Shown piece by piece: positions 21,826-36,800 of a DNA stretch of 64,000 nt. The notes beneath the pieces are model-generated. The model was given only the letters and a program-made list of their open reading frames with translations, did no database searches and was not told the DNA's origin. Source of the DNA: Augochlora pura (taxonomy: Eukaryota; Arthropoda; Insecta; Hymenoptera; Halictidae); the NCBI RefSeq assembly GCF_028453695.1, contig NC_135778.1:372001-436000 (forward strand). Direction: 5' to 3'. Every line of letters begins with the position of its first letter. The stretch's first letter is position 1. Position numbers and translations under genes: made by a program.

Positions 21826-24800
21826 TCGTCGAAAAACCTTGAATCCTGAGAACACCTGAGAACACCGAGTGCCGAGCCTTGCTTTTCGATGGTCCAGTGC
21901 TCGTCAGCGTTCTACGCGTTAGCGGTCACCGGTCACGCTCCGCGGCCCTGGTTAATGCTCGGAGGATCCACAATGATTTCGCGACCCTGGATCCCGCTCC
22001 TATGACTCGGAGGCTTAATCGATCGCGGACGAGTCGTGCGATCGGAATCACCCGGTTTTTGCTGATTCGAACCGTTATCTGGAAACGTTCGTTTGCTCGG
22101 ACATTTATACGAGTCTCTCTCTCTCTCTCTAAGTGGTTGGTGGACCCTGAAGTCGACACGTGATTAGGGCATTGCGATGCGCGACGGGCAATCAGAGGGA
22201 AAAAGAGCTCCGACACGAACTTGGCCCTTGCGAAAGCACCATTGGTTTCGAGCACGATCGATCGATCGATCGATCGACCGACTCGACACGATCGGCATTC
22301 TGATCGAGTGACGAAAATCCTCGGAATTCGTTGCGGAATGGGCTTTGATGGCGATAAATGCGAACCTGGAGAACGCGCTGACCGATTCTGGATAATTCTG
22401 TCTTCCCTCCATTACTCTCAAGGACAATGCTCGAAGGAAAATTAAAGTTGGAGATAGATGATATGAGCGGGTGGTTTATGTCTCACTTTCTTTGCGTGGA
22501 CTGTGCAGGTAGAGTGTACCGTCTTAAGTTGCTGGACGAATGAAAGTTGTAATAATAGTAAAAAAAATAAAAGTATATATAGTATGCACTAATATCAATA
22601 ATATAAAGGCGTAAAAATCGGTAGCTTAGGAAGCGCGGTATTCTTTAAATCATTTCTAAGATCTTCTAATCACGAATGTATCTTAATCTCTATGGACCCC
22701 GAAGTTGCAATTCCTCTGAATAAACCACTTTACCAACAGATGGTCATGTGAACGCTGCCGCTGTTTCATTGAATGTTAATTCAGCAGTGAGTTAATTGTA
22801 CACGTCAAGATCAGCAATATCGTGCTCATTTAAAATGTGGGCATTCAGTTGATGGATCCATTGTTCCGATCTAGCAGCATCGCTACGATAAAATATAAAG
22901 TTTACCTTCGTTTGCAATTATAATTCCCGATCTAATATTATCTCGAAAGACAACGCTAATTGTTGTAGATCTTTTCAAGACGGAGTAGACGATTTGCAGG
23001 TGTCTTCTTTACTTAGAAATTCCTTTGTTCGTGGAAAACCCAGGCGGAACCGATCATGTCTAGAATTTGCTCGCAGCATTCGCAAAGTCCGCTACGCAGA
23101 GTTACGAGCTAATGTACCGGGTTAATCTTGGATTATCGGTCTGTAAATCGATCCGATATCGATCTAGATCGACCCGGCACGCAGATTTACAACGTATGCA
23201 GTTCCTACGCGAAACTATCGACGGAAAAATTCGCGACAGCTTTCGACCGAGCAACGTCGCGATTCATACAGATTCGTTGGAGCAGACTTATTCGAAGAAC
23301 GAGCGGAATGTCGTTTTCCGCGAGAAACCTTTACCCTGCCAGCCACTTTCATTGTTGCGCAAACCGCTTGTCTAGCTATTCAAACGGCACGGCCGTCCAT
23401 TAAACGGTGGCCTCCCGGGACAATCGTGTCGCGTACATATTTATCACTGGCCGGGGCCGCGCGAAATCATTTTCATAAATCGTTGTCGGCGCCGCGCCGC
23501 GCCGCGACGCGCGTTCTCGCGCGATATTATTGCGTGCGTGGGCCAACGATCGGTTCAGTCGCTTCGATCGTCGCGAGGTTTCGGGGCGATGCATCGTTGG
23601 TCGACGGTTCCGGAACCGTTTCCAACAGCTTCGATGACGTCGTCGCCTCGACGATCCGGTAGAAAAAAAAATACGGAAGATCGTCGACGAACACGTTCCT
23701 CGCGGACTTCTAAATATTTACATGTTTCGTTCGAACGGACAGCTCGCGGCTTTTATTTTTGCTGAACGACATAATGGATGTCCGCATTCGATCTCGCTAA
23801 ACACGTAAATAGATCGCGACAGTTGTGTAAATGCGCCGCGCTCGAATGTTTGCAACGCGCTGCAATTTTTCAAGGGTGAGACATTGCTTTATACGCGAAC
23901 GTCTCTTTTGCAACACTGTCTTGCTTCTTTATAATATCCTTTGATTCAATTGCGTGGATACAGGAACGGAGAATTAATGATTCTAGCATTCCCAAGGATT
24001 TGTGGGCTCCCAAGCGTCGACGAAACGAGTTCTGGCATAGGTTCGAATTTTCTAGCTTCGACTTTGCCATCGTTGGTGTCGGTATTAGCTAACTGCAATT
24101 CTATTACAAACGATATGGTTTTCGGAAAGTTTTCACGGTTTTCGAAAGCGACAGTGATTTCGTTCGCCGATGCGAACAAAAATGGGTTGAAGAAGACTGA
24201 GGGATCCAGAGCATTGCGCAAGCGGATTGCGCCGCGCCAACCCGCTCCAAAGGCTCGGTTACACCGGTGCGGGCATGTGTTTATTGTGTCGACAACGACC
24301 GGCAGAATTGCAGCGGCGCGGTGTAATTGCGATTCGCCATTGAAGAAATCGTGACATAACCGGAAGATCGATTCAGGCCACGAATTATAAAGGAACAGTC
24401 GACGACGCGTCCTTGCGGCGACGGCGACAGCGACAGCGACGGCGATGCGCGTAATTTGCTCGTGTTCCGATCGCGATCCAGATCTCTGTCGTTTCCATTT
24501 CCCTTCGACGAATTTGATTTTAATCTAGAAAAAATACATGAATTTCGTTCTCAGTAGACACGAAATCTACGAGTTTGGCACGGTGTTCTAGCGTGAGGTG
24601 TTAAAGATGTCAGGAGAAACGGGGTAATTGTAGAAACGATCTCCCTAGGATCGTCGAAGGATGGATTCTACGATTGGATTGCCGAGGGAACAGATACAGA
24701 TACAGATATTTTGCAGGGCAGCTCGCGAGGGTACAGGTGCTTCCGGCCGCGTGATTTCCGAACAGCCGTAACAGGTGATTACGCGAGGAAGAGGAATGCT

Positions 24801-27800
24801 GGAAACAGCTGAGAAATTACATCCACGGACGTTTCCCTGTTGGACGCAACGAAATTACATTCCTCGGAGTAACGGAACCGTTCGTTTTACGTCGCGGAAG
24901 GGCAAATTGTCGGCGAGTCGAGGAACGAACCGCGTAAACCGAGCACGATGGAGACGTAAAACTCGCGAGGGTTGCTACATCTTCCGCGTTTCGAACCGCC
25001 TTTTCTTTCGAGCCGTCTCTCGAAAAGAACGCCGCTTTTAATTCGCAGCGGGAACATCGCGAGAGAACTTATTGTATCAACCGTGCAGTTGCGGTTCACG
25101 TCTCTGCGCATTGTCCTTCTGCTATCGTCGAATTTATTCGCGGCAAAAGAAGGAAGCTCGAAGGATCGCGGAAGGTTGGATGCGGGACCGGTGGAAACGG
25201 TGAATGCGGTGCCGGTGGAAAAACTGTGATCATCGGTGAATCGCGAAGGAATTCCGTTCCACCACGACCATACCAGACCACACACGGCAGGAACACGACT
25301 TCGGAAAACATTTGATAATTTAACGTTACGATCGATGTGGCTAGCCGATTGCCACTTATTTCGATCGTTCGAGCAATTTCCGAACCGGCGACAAGATCGA
25401 GGAGACGCTTCACGCCGACGATGAACTTTTTCAGATGAATTCTTCGTTCCTAAAAGAGAGAGAGAGAGAGAGAGAGTTATATACCATTATATGTACATTA
25501 TTGTATGTTCTATTGTACAAGTTTCGCCGCAAGAAACTTTCTAACGTGCTGCATTTACGCATCTACGCGAAGAAATAATAAATAATAATGATAATAAAAT
25601 GTTCGAACGAAAGGCGAGCGCAATAAATAAATGGATGGGAAATCTTCGAATTTACCGTTTGTCACATTAGCGTTCCGAATGAATTAACACGGATCAAACT
25701 TGGAATCGCAACGGGTCCAGTGTAATCGAGCCGAGCCGCGCGCACAGAAAATTTCTATCCGCGTTCGCGCTCGATGGAAACTCGGCGTCTCTGTGTGCTC
25801 GGTGCAGTCGGTTCAGTGCGTAAGGGTGTTGAAAAATCGGTATGAAAGTTGCAGGCGTTTAACTATCTCGCCTGGGTCCGCAAAACTGCGAATGTTATAT
25901 GAGAACGAGTTCTCCTCGGTGAACGGAGCCGCGCCGGCCGTGATTTTTGTCTGGCGCGAATTCGTTTCAGATAAGCCGCCGCCATCGCCGCCGTCGTCGT
26001 CGCACCGCGCCGTTCAATTAACGCTTTCGACTGCCGGAACATTGAACTCGTAAGCACGGCTTTTTGTTTTAGAAATCCACCGTTAGAAAAAGGCGGGGAA
26101 CACGTTTATCGGACGGAAATTTGCCTTTCTTAATCGCGAATTCGACTGATTTATGCTTCGATCGAACTCGTTGTCTTACGTAAAGCGTCGATCCCGAGAA
26201 ATTGAAAGTGTTGCCTCTCTATTAACCCCTTCGATTCGTTTGTCAGTCGAAGTCCTTTTGTCTCCAGGCATCTGCAATATTGGAAAAGTTACCAATGATT
26301 AACAATGATAAATTCCTCGAAGTTTTCGAGAAAATTGATCAGGCGTAGCAATACGATGATTATTTGTGTAACAAACTAGCCCGTTGGTATCGGTAATTTT
26401 CTGCGCGCCGCAAATGTCCGAGCATTTTCTTCTGCAGTTTGTTCCGCGACATTTTCCGATCCGTGTCAAGATCGTATCTTGGCAGACTTTAAAAGGAACT
26501 CTCGAAACGGCATCGATTATATCGACCTACGCATTGACGTACGTAGAGGGCTACGGGTGGCCGCCCACGCGAACATATTTTGCGCTTTATCGTGCGCAAG
26601 GTTGTTAACATTGCCGGCCGCTCTGTTCGCCACGACACAAGTACATTAATCATGCAGGAATTTTCCGCCATGATTCCGTGTATCGGGTTTCCGAAAATTC
26701 CTTACACTGTCTGCGCGGCGCGTTCGCGTTCGACCTTTACCGAAGCTAAACCGCGCCCTGCGTGATACCGCAGTTCTCGTAAACGTACTTCAGAACTCGC
26801 GCCTCGATCGTTTTATTACAAAACAATAATTTTCTAAAGACTCTTGAACCAAGTGGCTTTGAATTTATTCCGCCAAATAATCATCGACAGTTAGAGGATT
26901 GAAAAGTATTGGGAGAGATTCCAGGAGATCTAGAAATCCACTTGGGCGATCATCTCCATCGATCTTCGTTTTTCAGCGTTGTCGTTTGAAACCGCAGAGG
27001 ACGCGCGGCTTATCTCTCCTCGATCCGCAGGTACCGCGCGATACGAATATTAAAATACAGAGATCCAGATAAATAAAATACTAAAGTAAAAGGTGTGGAG
27101 ACCAATTAACGCACTTTCATCGCGATACATGCTAGGTTTCTCCTGAAATTACCGCGGTACCGTTTCACTCGGAGGACGTCGGAATCGTCCAGGTCCAGAT
27201 TGTTAAAAAATGACCGACGGCTGCACGAATACGGAGACGCTAATCTGCCCGCACAAATTATCTTCCGGTCGACTTTTCTACATCGCTGTTCCAGCTCGCT
27301 TGCGAAACGCTCCTTCGCTTCACACCTCATCTATCGCAGAAGGAAACGCCAACTTCGGTTCTTTTTTTAATAATTAATCATTCAATTGTGTCCGGTATAT
27401 TTTAAAGCATCGTTCCTAAGAGGTTATAGAACGTGGGAATTTCGGCTACTTTTAAGACACGAAGTCGTCGTTAGGGCGTCGATGGTATCGACCTCAATGA
27501 AATCGGTAGATCATTCGTTGAATCACGGCTCGGACAATTGATTCGAGAAGAGATTTCAAAGAGGGGGAACAGCTCTTTCCAGTCAGTTTTCAATTCCCAT
27601 CGGATCGTGTTTTCCTTTCTATGTCAAAGAAATCGCGGAGGCAGGACGATGTTCCCGCGCTTGAGGCGTGCGGGGGAGGAGGGAGGGGGTGGGGGCTCTG
27701 TGGCGAAACAACCACGTGAAAGCAGATTCGAACGACCTGGTCGCGACTCCGCGACCTGGGCCTCGCCGGGACACTCGGGACTTAATCGACCGCCTAGATT

Positions 27801-30800
27801 CGTTCAACGGCGTCGTCGGGAGTGCTGGAGAGGCGTTACCAGCAGCACGGATTGCCGCGAAACACGCGCGAAGAACCGACAGCCAGGAGATTACGACAGG
27901 GGAGAATCGGGGCAATTGGGCTCCTCTTCGTTAGTCCGTGCCGTAAACTTTATGGGGTTCTTTGCGCTCGAGGTGTCTGACACGGTGAGCTGTCTCATTT
28001 AGCGTGTCGCCTGGGGTCGAACTTGCTGGGAGCTGTCGAGAAAAGAAGTAGCTTTCTACTTATTCTCCGACACTTGCGACTACCGCGAGATAAACTCATT
28101 AGTTTGAGTATGCGGAGAGAAACGCACGAAAACTATCCGTTCCATATCGAATGAAGTTTTCGTAGTGCTCGCTAGGAGAACAAGAGATTTCGAGCTCTAT
28201 TCTCTAAAGCAGTAAATATAGACAACTTCCACGATTCTTCATGCGTAATCTGCGAGACCCGTTTCAAATGTACGATATTTCAAAGCACTATCGCAATTCG
28301 TGTAGCAACGAGCGGAAAAGTGGGTAGAGAACGAAAGGAAATTACGTGATTCAACTCGATCCTTGAAATTTCCGTGTTCGTTGCTCAATTTCAGCTCCGA
28401 ATAGAATCGATTTTAGCGCGAAATCGACGAATCGGCGAAGCAGGACAGCGAACGCGGAACTCCGAGTGAAATTCGTAAATATTTTGCCGGGGAAAGATAA
28501 CGCGAGAAAAATCGCGCAACCGCCGCGACGTCGAAAGTTCATCGCGCGTAGTATTGTGTAAATACGCAAAGTTGTTGCCGGCGCGTATGTACGCCGCGTC
28601 GCGCCGCGCCGCGCCGGAAAGAATGCTGCGGGAGGCATGGGCGTGCGTCAAGGTTAAGAAGATCTTGCAACCGGCAACGCGCGAGCATTCGGCGACCGAT
28701 TATCGCATTGTGAGCGGGGAAAACCGTGGGACGCGGAATTTCTCGCGTTCGTCGCGCGAGCAACTTGACTCTTCTGCATAATCGATTGACACCGACTGAA
28801 TCCTACTCTCCACAGTTATCGCGCTATGCCAAAGGAATTTTCCAAACAGGAAATAATCTCTTCGCGGGAAAATCCGTAGTCTCGTTCCACTTACGTACGT
28901 TTAACCTATATATAGATCTTTCACTTCCTATTTCTAGTTCGTCGAATTTTAAGAACACTAAAATGTACATTCGCGTTCACGTTGAAACAGTTTGCGACTC
29001 GAAATAAATTGACTCGCGTGTACGAACAATTCGAAAAGCAAATTATTGCTTGTGGGAGCGCGAGAAGAAGAGGTTCCGCGCGAGTTACAATCGAGAGATG
29101 TGAGACAGGCAACAGTTTCTAAGCGACACAATGAGCATCGCGGCATCTTCTGGGTAGATAACGTAGACGTAGAAAGTCCCATGGCGATTTTCAGACGGTT
29201 GCCCGGTAGAAAGTGCAATAAGCCGGAGGTCGGCCGCGAAATGATCGGCCACGCGCGCTTTAAGCCGCGCGCGAGCGCAGAAAGAAACGTTTTCCACGGT
29301 CCGTTTCAGATCCACGTTCTAATGGCGAGGCTCGATTCGCCGCGTGCGTGCGATCCGTTTTCCACCCGCGGCTTATTTTCACTGTTCTCAGCCGGCATCG
29401 CCGTCGCCATCGCCGTCGCCATCGCCATCGCCGCCATCGCTGCTACCGAGAACGGCGACGAGAGATCGTATCGATGCTCGGTTCTCGTTTCCCGTGGCAC
29501 CGGAGCCGGAGATCGTTCTCGGATACGGGCAGGCTGATGCGACGATCACGGCCCGATGACGGTCAATAATTATCGTCGTTCGCCTAACGGGCCCTGGTCT
29601 CGCTTGGCGACCAGCGTGTCGCGTTTCTATCGCAACCCTGCACGAGGATCAAGGTCGAGACCCGAGACTCGCGCGATAAGTCGAGAGCTTGCTTCCTTCC
29701 TTCCGTTATATCGGTCGCATCGGAAACTTTGTCCTCTCGTCGCATAGAGTTAGTTTTGTGTGTTCGGATATCGGCGATCTTTTCTGCCAACCATTTGTCC
29801 CGATCAATTTATAGGTGTGACGCGCTTCGAAACGATGTAGCACGCCCAAGACTGTAACGAGGCAGCATTTATCCAGGCTGGATTTAAGTAACTTGGACGC
29901 TACCGTCGAAGCGGAGCGGTAATCTTCGAGACAAGAGTCGCGAATAATTAGCTCGTTGCTCAACGGCTGCCGGTTAAGGGTCGGTGACGAGGACGAACAG
30001 TCGTTAGACACTTGGGTAACTAGACTTCTTTGCCTGTTGGCAAGATGCAAGTAGGCCGTGAAACAGATCCACGTTCGCAATCGATTTCAACGAGAACTCT
30101 TACGGAACACCGAATTGCAAAATCCGCAAAGAGCACGGGACACTGGAGAACGAACGCTGCGCGGATTCAATTAACGCGCGTCCTTTCGAACAACCTGGTC
30201 GCCAGTCGGATTTAGATGCTCTTTCTCGATACTCTGCACGGGATTTTTGTTTGCCGCTAATAAAAAGCGAGCCTCGTGGGAGCACCTAACCGGCAAACTT
30301 CGTTTTTAATAGAATTAACGAAGGGAAGTCAGTCGTCTCGCCGGGAGTCACGCGGCTGTAAAAAGTCTGCGGCGACGCGACGGCGTTTTTCTTTCACAAT
30401 GAACCGGGACCACACCTCGCGGGACAATTCTCTCAGGCTCGTTGTCGCACGGCTCGCTTTCGATTGTCTCTTTCCCAAACGTTGCACTCTCGTTCGTGTC
30501 CCCGGCGAACCGTGTTAATTGTTCGGCGAGCGAGCCAAGATTACAGGGAAAACGCTATCAGATTGTAAACACCGCGTCATTCCCCTTTAAGAACCTCCTT
30601 GACACGCACTGCTCGAACTTCCTTCCTTCTGGAAGCCGGAGGTTCCGTGGACACGAGGGCATGGCAGCAGATGCATCTCTATGCTAAGTTTCTTCCGACC
30701 GAATACAACTTTGCTCGTTCGATTCTAGCTCGACGCTACAACTACCCAGGAATCCTAAATCGTGACCAATGCCGCCCGTCGTTTCATAACAATCACAAGA

Positions 30801-33800
30801 TTGGACCTACTCGAATGTTCTTCGATTTCTATTATAACATATGTCTGAATGAGAAGAAGTTTGCACAAAAATGTCTGACGAAAACATTTTTACTGGTTCG
30901 ATAGCTTTAGCGTTAAAAAACATTCAATTCTTAACCCTTAATTAGGCGCATGGGGTCAGGGTCACAGGGTCACAGTAAGTATTTGTTTCTTAAAGTTAAG
31001 TATATTAAAGAACTTTATTAATTACTATAGAAATCCATTAAGTTTTATTCCTTTTTGATACTCCTTTCCCAATGTTTTTTCGGGGTCATTTAAGAACCCA
31101 TGCGCCTAGTTGGGTAATTTTCTTAATGCGCCTAATTAAGGGTTAAGAGTACGCGTTTATCTGTCTATACTGGAAAAGCTATCCACTATGACAGAGCGTC
31201 TGCGCATCGCTTCCAATCCATTTATGTAGTGTGAGACAGATCCGCGTATTTTATGCAAGCCAAAACTTCTTTAGGCCAAGACGTTTAATCGCAGGTGCGT
31301 TCATGCCCATTTCCATTTGATCCTTGATCCTCGCACGGCCAGAGGCCCGGCACGTTTAAGAGCAATCGAGGAGACAATGCCAGAGCCACGATATGTTTGT
31401 TAGCGGGTACCAACGTGGGAATAGGGAAGCCGTGTGGAAGAGAAACGCGTGTAAGAAAGGAAAAATAGAAACTAGTTTCCATGCCGGCGAGCGTCTGTAA
31501 AAGGATTCTCATACTTGGCCGGCGATGCAGAAGAACGTTTCCTGGGAGCTGGCTACGGCTGGCTACGGGGGGTGTCCGGTGTGCCAGCTGTCATAGAGAA
31601 TCTGAAATTACATTTAATTTGGAGGGCGGCATGCGAGGTGCATCCTCGATCGCAAGAAAGTCCGGAACTCGAGCCGACACGGCTGAGTAAACTCCTCCCA
31701 TCGGGCTCTCCCAACTCCGGCGTCCCCCAAGGCCTCCTTCTAAGCCGCGCGAGAGCCGCGTCGCTTCAGGAAGTTCCGCTGCGAGCAAACTGAATACGTA
31801 TTGGTAACGCGAGCACCGTTTCCCTTCTTTCCGCAATTTCCGTTCTTATCGGCCCGCGACACACGCATTTTTCCCAATGGCCGTTCGGCTTTGTTCGCCA
31901 CGATTGCCTCACGGCCGGCCCGGCCCCCCTAAAGGGGCTTCTTCGTATTTCGAAATGCGACGTCGCTTCGGACATAATTGTCCGATTGGGAAACTTTTAC
32001 CTTAATTGCGAGCTATCTCGATCGTGTTGCATCTGTTGGTCACTCTTTTTGGTAGAGCGCAGGTGCGTTCGTTTCAACGAGGGGGGATGCTAAAGCTTCG
32101 CTAAAATTGTGTAAGCCGTTGCTTCGAAATCATTAGACGAATTCAAATGACATTATGATATTCTAAATGAAAAATGGCTGTGGTATAAATTTTTATTATG
32201 AAATCTTTATCTGTTTACATATTATCGTAGATAGTTTACGGAATGTCCGCGGAGGAACGGGTCACTGCAACTACGTCGCAATATACATATACATATTTAG
32301 TAAGAGCGGATTCATTTGTTGGGCAAAGTTGAAACGTGTCGAATGTCGCATCCGAGAGAATACTCGTAGACGAAAGCAATTTCCCAGGTTGTAGCTTGGC
32401 TTCTGCTTTACGCAATCAATCGGGAGAATTTTCGACCAGAGAGATTCGCAAAGGTTAAAATGCAAATCCGTTCGAGATTGCGAAACCGTGGCTTCCTGAA
32501 ATCGACTAGCCACGGTTCGCGTCTAATTTCCTGTAATCTATTCGCCGGTGTTTTTCCAGCTGCTTTCGACGTGGTCCGATCGGATCGAGAACCGTCGTTC
32601 CTTGCGTTCATTCGGAGAGGGAACGATTCGCAATCGTTACTTTCCTACTTTCTAACGATCATAATATTCCTATGAGGCGAGCGGCTCGCGCGGTTCATCT
32701 GCGTCCGAAACCACGGCCGTTCACTTTGTTCCTAGAGCGTCGCGTCGTCTCGATTCCCATTCGATGATTTCGCGGATCTCTCGTCGATCCGCAACGATTG
32801 TTGCGATGACATAACTCGGTTGGACGAACGTTCCCCTCGGGCAAGACAGCTCCGAATTCGTCGGCCTTGGTGTCCGTAGTTAATAAAAAAAAAAAAGTGG
32901 TTCGAAACGATGTCCTTCGGGGTTTCCAAGGCCATCGAAATCGGAGGTGTTACCCTAAAGCGTGTATTTACCTCTGCGCGGAAAGTTTCAATCAAATACG
33001 TGCAGACAGATGGAGGTAGCACGTTGCCGTACACAGGCTTCACCTGTGCGAAATGAAAGGGATCGTTAACGACACGAATCATACGGATAAATTGTACTAT
33101 TGCAGCAATATGCAGCCAAGCATGCCGAGCAGAGCCACTTGGTGGAGCAAATGAACACGAAGTACTACTACTACACGAGGACGCAAGGTCTCTTCAGGAT
33201 ATGCTACCCCAAAGAACGACCGCCCACTGGTAAGCATAAAACACTGTTCGTTCTTCCGCAAAAATTGTTCGATCTTGTTTTGATCTGAAAATTGCTCGGT
33301 AGCTTGTTTTATATATGTACATGCGTTGCAATACGAAAGCGATATAAAAATAGCACACTAGAAATAACGGAAATTTTCTAATTTCTCGGAAAAGTTTATC
33401 ATTCCGATCGCTATGAAATTAGGAATTTTGAATGATTGCTCGTTGGTACGAGACTGGATAGACGAAAGCGGAATTATGTACCTGGTGGCTATCTATCGAC
33501 CGGTGGCAACAGCATGAAATTGGGGATCGAGCGGGGCCAAGGTGGATTGGATTTCGCATGATAGGATCTCGGAACAAACGTTGCGGTTATCTCATGGATG
33601 CTGGCCCCAGGACTTTCTACGTTACGATAGCATAATGTCGCGGGTTATCCGTGGCCACGTAATAGGTTAAGAGTTTAGAACCGATGGTTCGGTTGCACGC
33701 AGTTCTCCCGGCGAAAGGAAACCTACCGCGAAATCGTTCGCGTGCGCGCGATGGCCCGAACAAACGAACGCGCGGCGCGGCGCGTCTTCCGTATTTCCAG

Positions 33801-36800
33801 GAGTTTGCTCGATCGGATCCCTCTTTTATCTTCCTAACGATGCGTATTAATCCTGCCGGGCATCGAGAAAGAAAGGAGCAAGTTTCGAGTCGATCGCCGA
33901 TAAGAACAATGAAACTTCTGCAATTTAGCCCGATATCCGTTGCCGTATAAATAGACCTAAGAGAAAATATGCGAAAGAAATAAACATATTTCAAAGTGCT
34001 TGAAAACGGAAGCGACTGAGGGAAAGAAAGAAAGAAAGAGAGAATTGATTATTTGCATCAAGAATCACGGTCCGATATTTTGTTACGACCCAACAACTTG
34101 GAAATTGATGAGCGAAGAGGTTCGCGGCGAATCGGGAGAAGTATAGCACTGAAATCGTAGACGATCCTGAGGTTTTGCCGGTAGAAAAGTCAGGGCACAT
34201 CAAAATCGCATTTACTCGGGACTCGGCCACCGTTAGACCGTGAACGCTCTGAATTACTTAATTTGCAACGCGATCGAGGAGCCTCCGATCGTTTTTACGA
34301 CGACGTTGTCCTCGTCGTCGACGACGACGTTAACTCGATAAATAGACCGTTGCGATTGTAATTGCATTTCTAACCATCGTCCAGCGTTGCAGTTCCTTAC
34401 CGGTGGACAATCTCGCGAGTAAAAAGACGATTCTCGGACAAGAACGAGTCGATGCAGAATTTTCAATCGATGGCGCAGTCGTTTCGCGCGGATTCACAAA
34501 ATTGCGAGCAGTTGTCTGTTTCCTTGAAATTCTCTTCCGTGATCCGTGAGAAAATATTGTATGGGTCGTTGCCATTGTAATCGCATTTAGTTTGTCGTAG
34601 TTCCGTGGCTCGGGGAAGAATTTAAGAGACCGAACAGCAAATTGTGGGATTTCCATTCGATTCGGATATCCTACCTACGAAATCCTCGTCTGCGGAGGGA
34701 TAACCCTCATTGGATAGAAAAGTTGCTATCGACCCCTACTTTGCAGGTGAATTATAAATTGATTCGCAACGAAAGGCGAACGAGAAGAAGTATGCGTTGA
34801 AGAAGCCTCGTAGAAACTGTTGGGCGTACGAGTTTAGAGTTCACCTCGAAACTCGAGTAGGATGAAATCCAACGTTCCGATGAATGCGTCGAGGCGTCGG
34901 GGCGTCGAGGCGTCCAGGCGTCAAGGTCCGATGGCATATTTTGTCAAAGAGAGGCACGAGGAATCCGTGCAGGCGCGCGTATCGAAAAGCACGCGACCCA
35001 GAATGCACCGGTCCGTATGTGTAGAACGCTCGGAGCCGGCCGATCGTGGTCTTTCATGGGCAACGGTACTCTTTGGCCATTCCTAATCCACGAAATACTA
35101 CTTTCGAAAGGCATTTCACAGCCGGGTGAAAAGAAAAAGTCGCGCGAGCTCGCGCCAGCTCGCGCCGGCTCGCGTCGGCTCGCGTCGGCTCGGCGCGGGC
35201 TAATGTCGCGATGCTTTCACGGTTTCCTGTCTTTCTCGGAATCCCGACAGAGAAAACTGCAATCGGATTAATTGCGACGCGTCGCCGACGGCTGGCCTTC
35301 TCCTTTGCTACTCTTCTTTTCCCTTGAATGGCAAATGACAACAAGACTCCCGTGTCGCGCAGCGTCGCGCTCAACCTCGATGCGTTCCATTTAACCGTTT
35401 AATGGTCCTCGCGAGTGAATACGAGAGTGACTCCGGGCATCGTTGATTCATTATCGCGACTCGTTTCTACGGTTTACACGTGGCCACGAAAAAATATGGG
35501 ACACACCTCGACCATCTATTCCAGAGTTTGTTTCGAGAGAAAGTCGATGAACTCCTTCCGCGTAGTTATCCACAGGCTGCAAATAAGTAACCGAGCGCGA
35601 TCACTGGCTCGCGTCTTGCGAGCGACCGCGATGATTTGTGATTTGTCGTTCGTTTTGGACAGGTGTTTCTATAATTTTCTCGATCGCCGTCTCCTCCCCT
35701 GAATCCTGGAGACTAAAAATGTCGTTGGACCGAATTACAACGAAGAAGCGATCCCGAACAGGTCTAGGCATTCGATCGAGCCATGACCAACAGGTACGAT
35801 CGATAAGAAGCCCAGCTCCATGAAAATTCTGGCTGATCGATCGCAGGACGTGAATCGATGGCGGTGTACGCGTCGCGTCGCCTCGTACCGTTTGAAATGT
35901 TTGACATTCAGCCGGTGACACACGTTTCCCCGGCCTTCCTCGAATCTAGTTTGGCCTAAACGAGGCGCCATGCCAAGATCGTTGACTCCCGTCTAACTGT
36001 ATAGCCGCTTAAAGAACCCGACATTCACCGGCTATTCAGGAAGAGGAACCACTGACTCGTAAGGACCCGACTTTGTCCTCCGGTCGACGCGACTTCGTAA
36101 TTACGACCGGATAAGAGAGTCGAAGGAGGAGGCGAAAAAAAGAAGAGAGAAGGGGCAAACGCGACGGAACAGATAAAAATTCCCCGAAACCGGTCGTTGA
36201 CTGGTTTCTTCAAATTTTTCACGCGCGCGGCTCCCGCACCGCTGACCTCCATTTTGTCCCAGGACCATTTCTGCCCTGGCAGGTCGGCAATATCGGCAAT
36301 ATCGGCAATTATTTCGCGACTGACGCGCGTCGACCTCGAATCCCCGTTCGATTCAGTTACTATTGCGCTAGAACGCATCGTTGAATGCGTTCCCCAGCTC
36401 GTTCTTCCCCCTGCATCGACTATGCCGGTTTTATCCTGGCTGGTGATGCATGTGTCGTCCAATTAAAACGGTGCATTTTTATGACTTTACGCGGCCAAGG
36501 AGACTCGTCGGTTTCTTTGCGCGAGTTTCTATTGCGAACACCATAAGTACATTAGAAGGGTAGAAACGTATTAATAACCGCTCTACTCCGTTGAAGTTTC
36601 GCGTCTTTGCCTTGACTATGATACGTGAAAGCGTATCGAAATCAGTTCCGAGGAAAGGACCTTCGGTTTCATTCGAATTCTTTGAAATTTTAGACGATAC
36701 AGTAAAAGATATTTGATTCCGTTGAATAGATACCACATGGCGAAATGAATTCAATGAATAATTTCTGGAAAGTGTATATCGAAGGATCGGAAATGGTCCA

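Larger units (their letters stand above)
17427..33105 (+). other. Intron 1 of the stargazin-like gene (15.7 kb)
   Basis: CpG-rich intron with many short tandem repeats and no supported nested gene on either strand. It contains the GTGCACC repeat (21794-21825), a GATC run (22255-22277), a GA run (25455-25476), the TTAA-flanked MITE (30935-31142) and a stem-loop (32480-32520). Numerous open frames occur on both strands with Arg/Ser-rich compositions and no domains. The size suggests regulatory content that cannot be read from a single sequence. Confidence 0.6.

Noticed and set aside
32050..32085. GGTAGAGCGC resembling a tRNA D-arm
   Set aside because: No matching acceptor stem, anticodon arm or T-arm follows.
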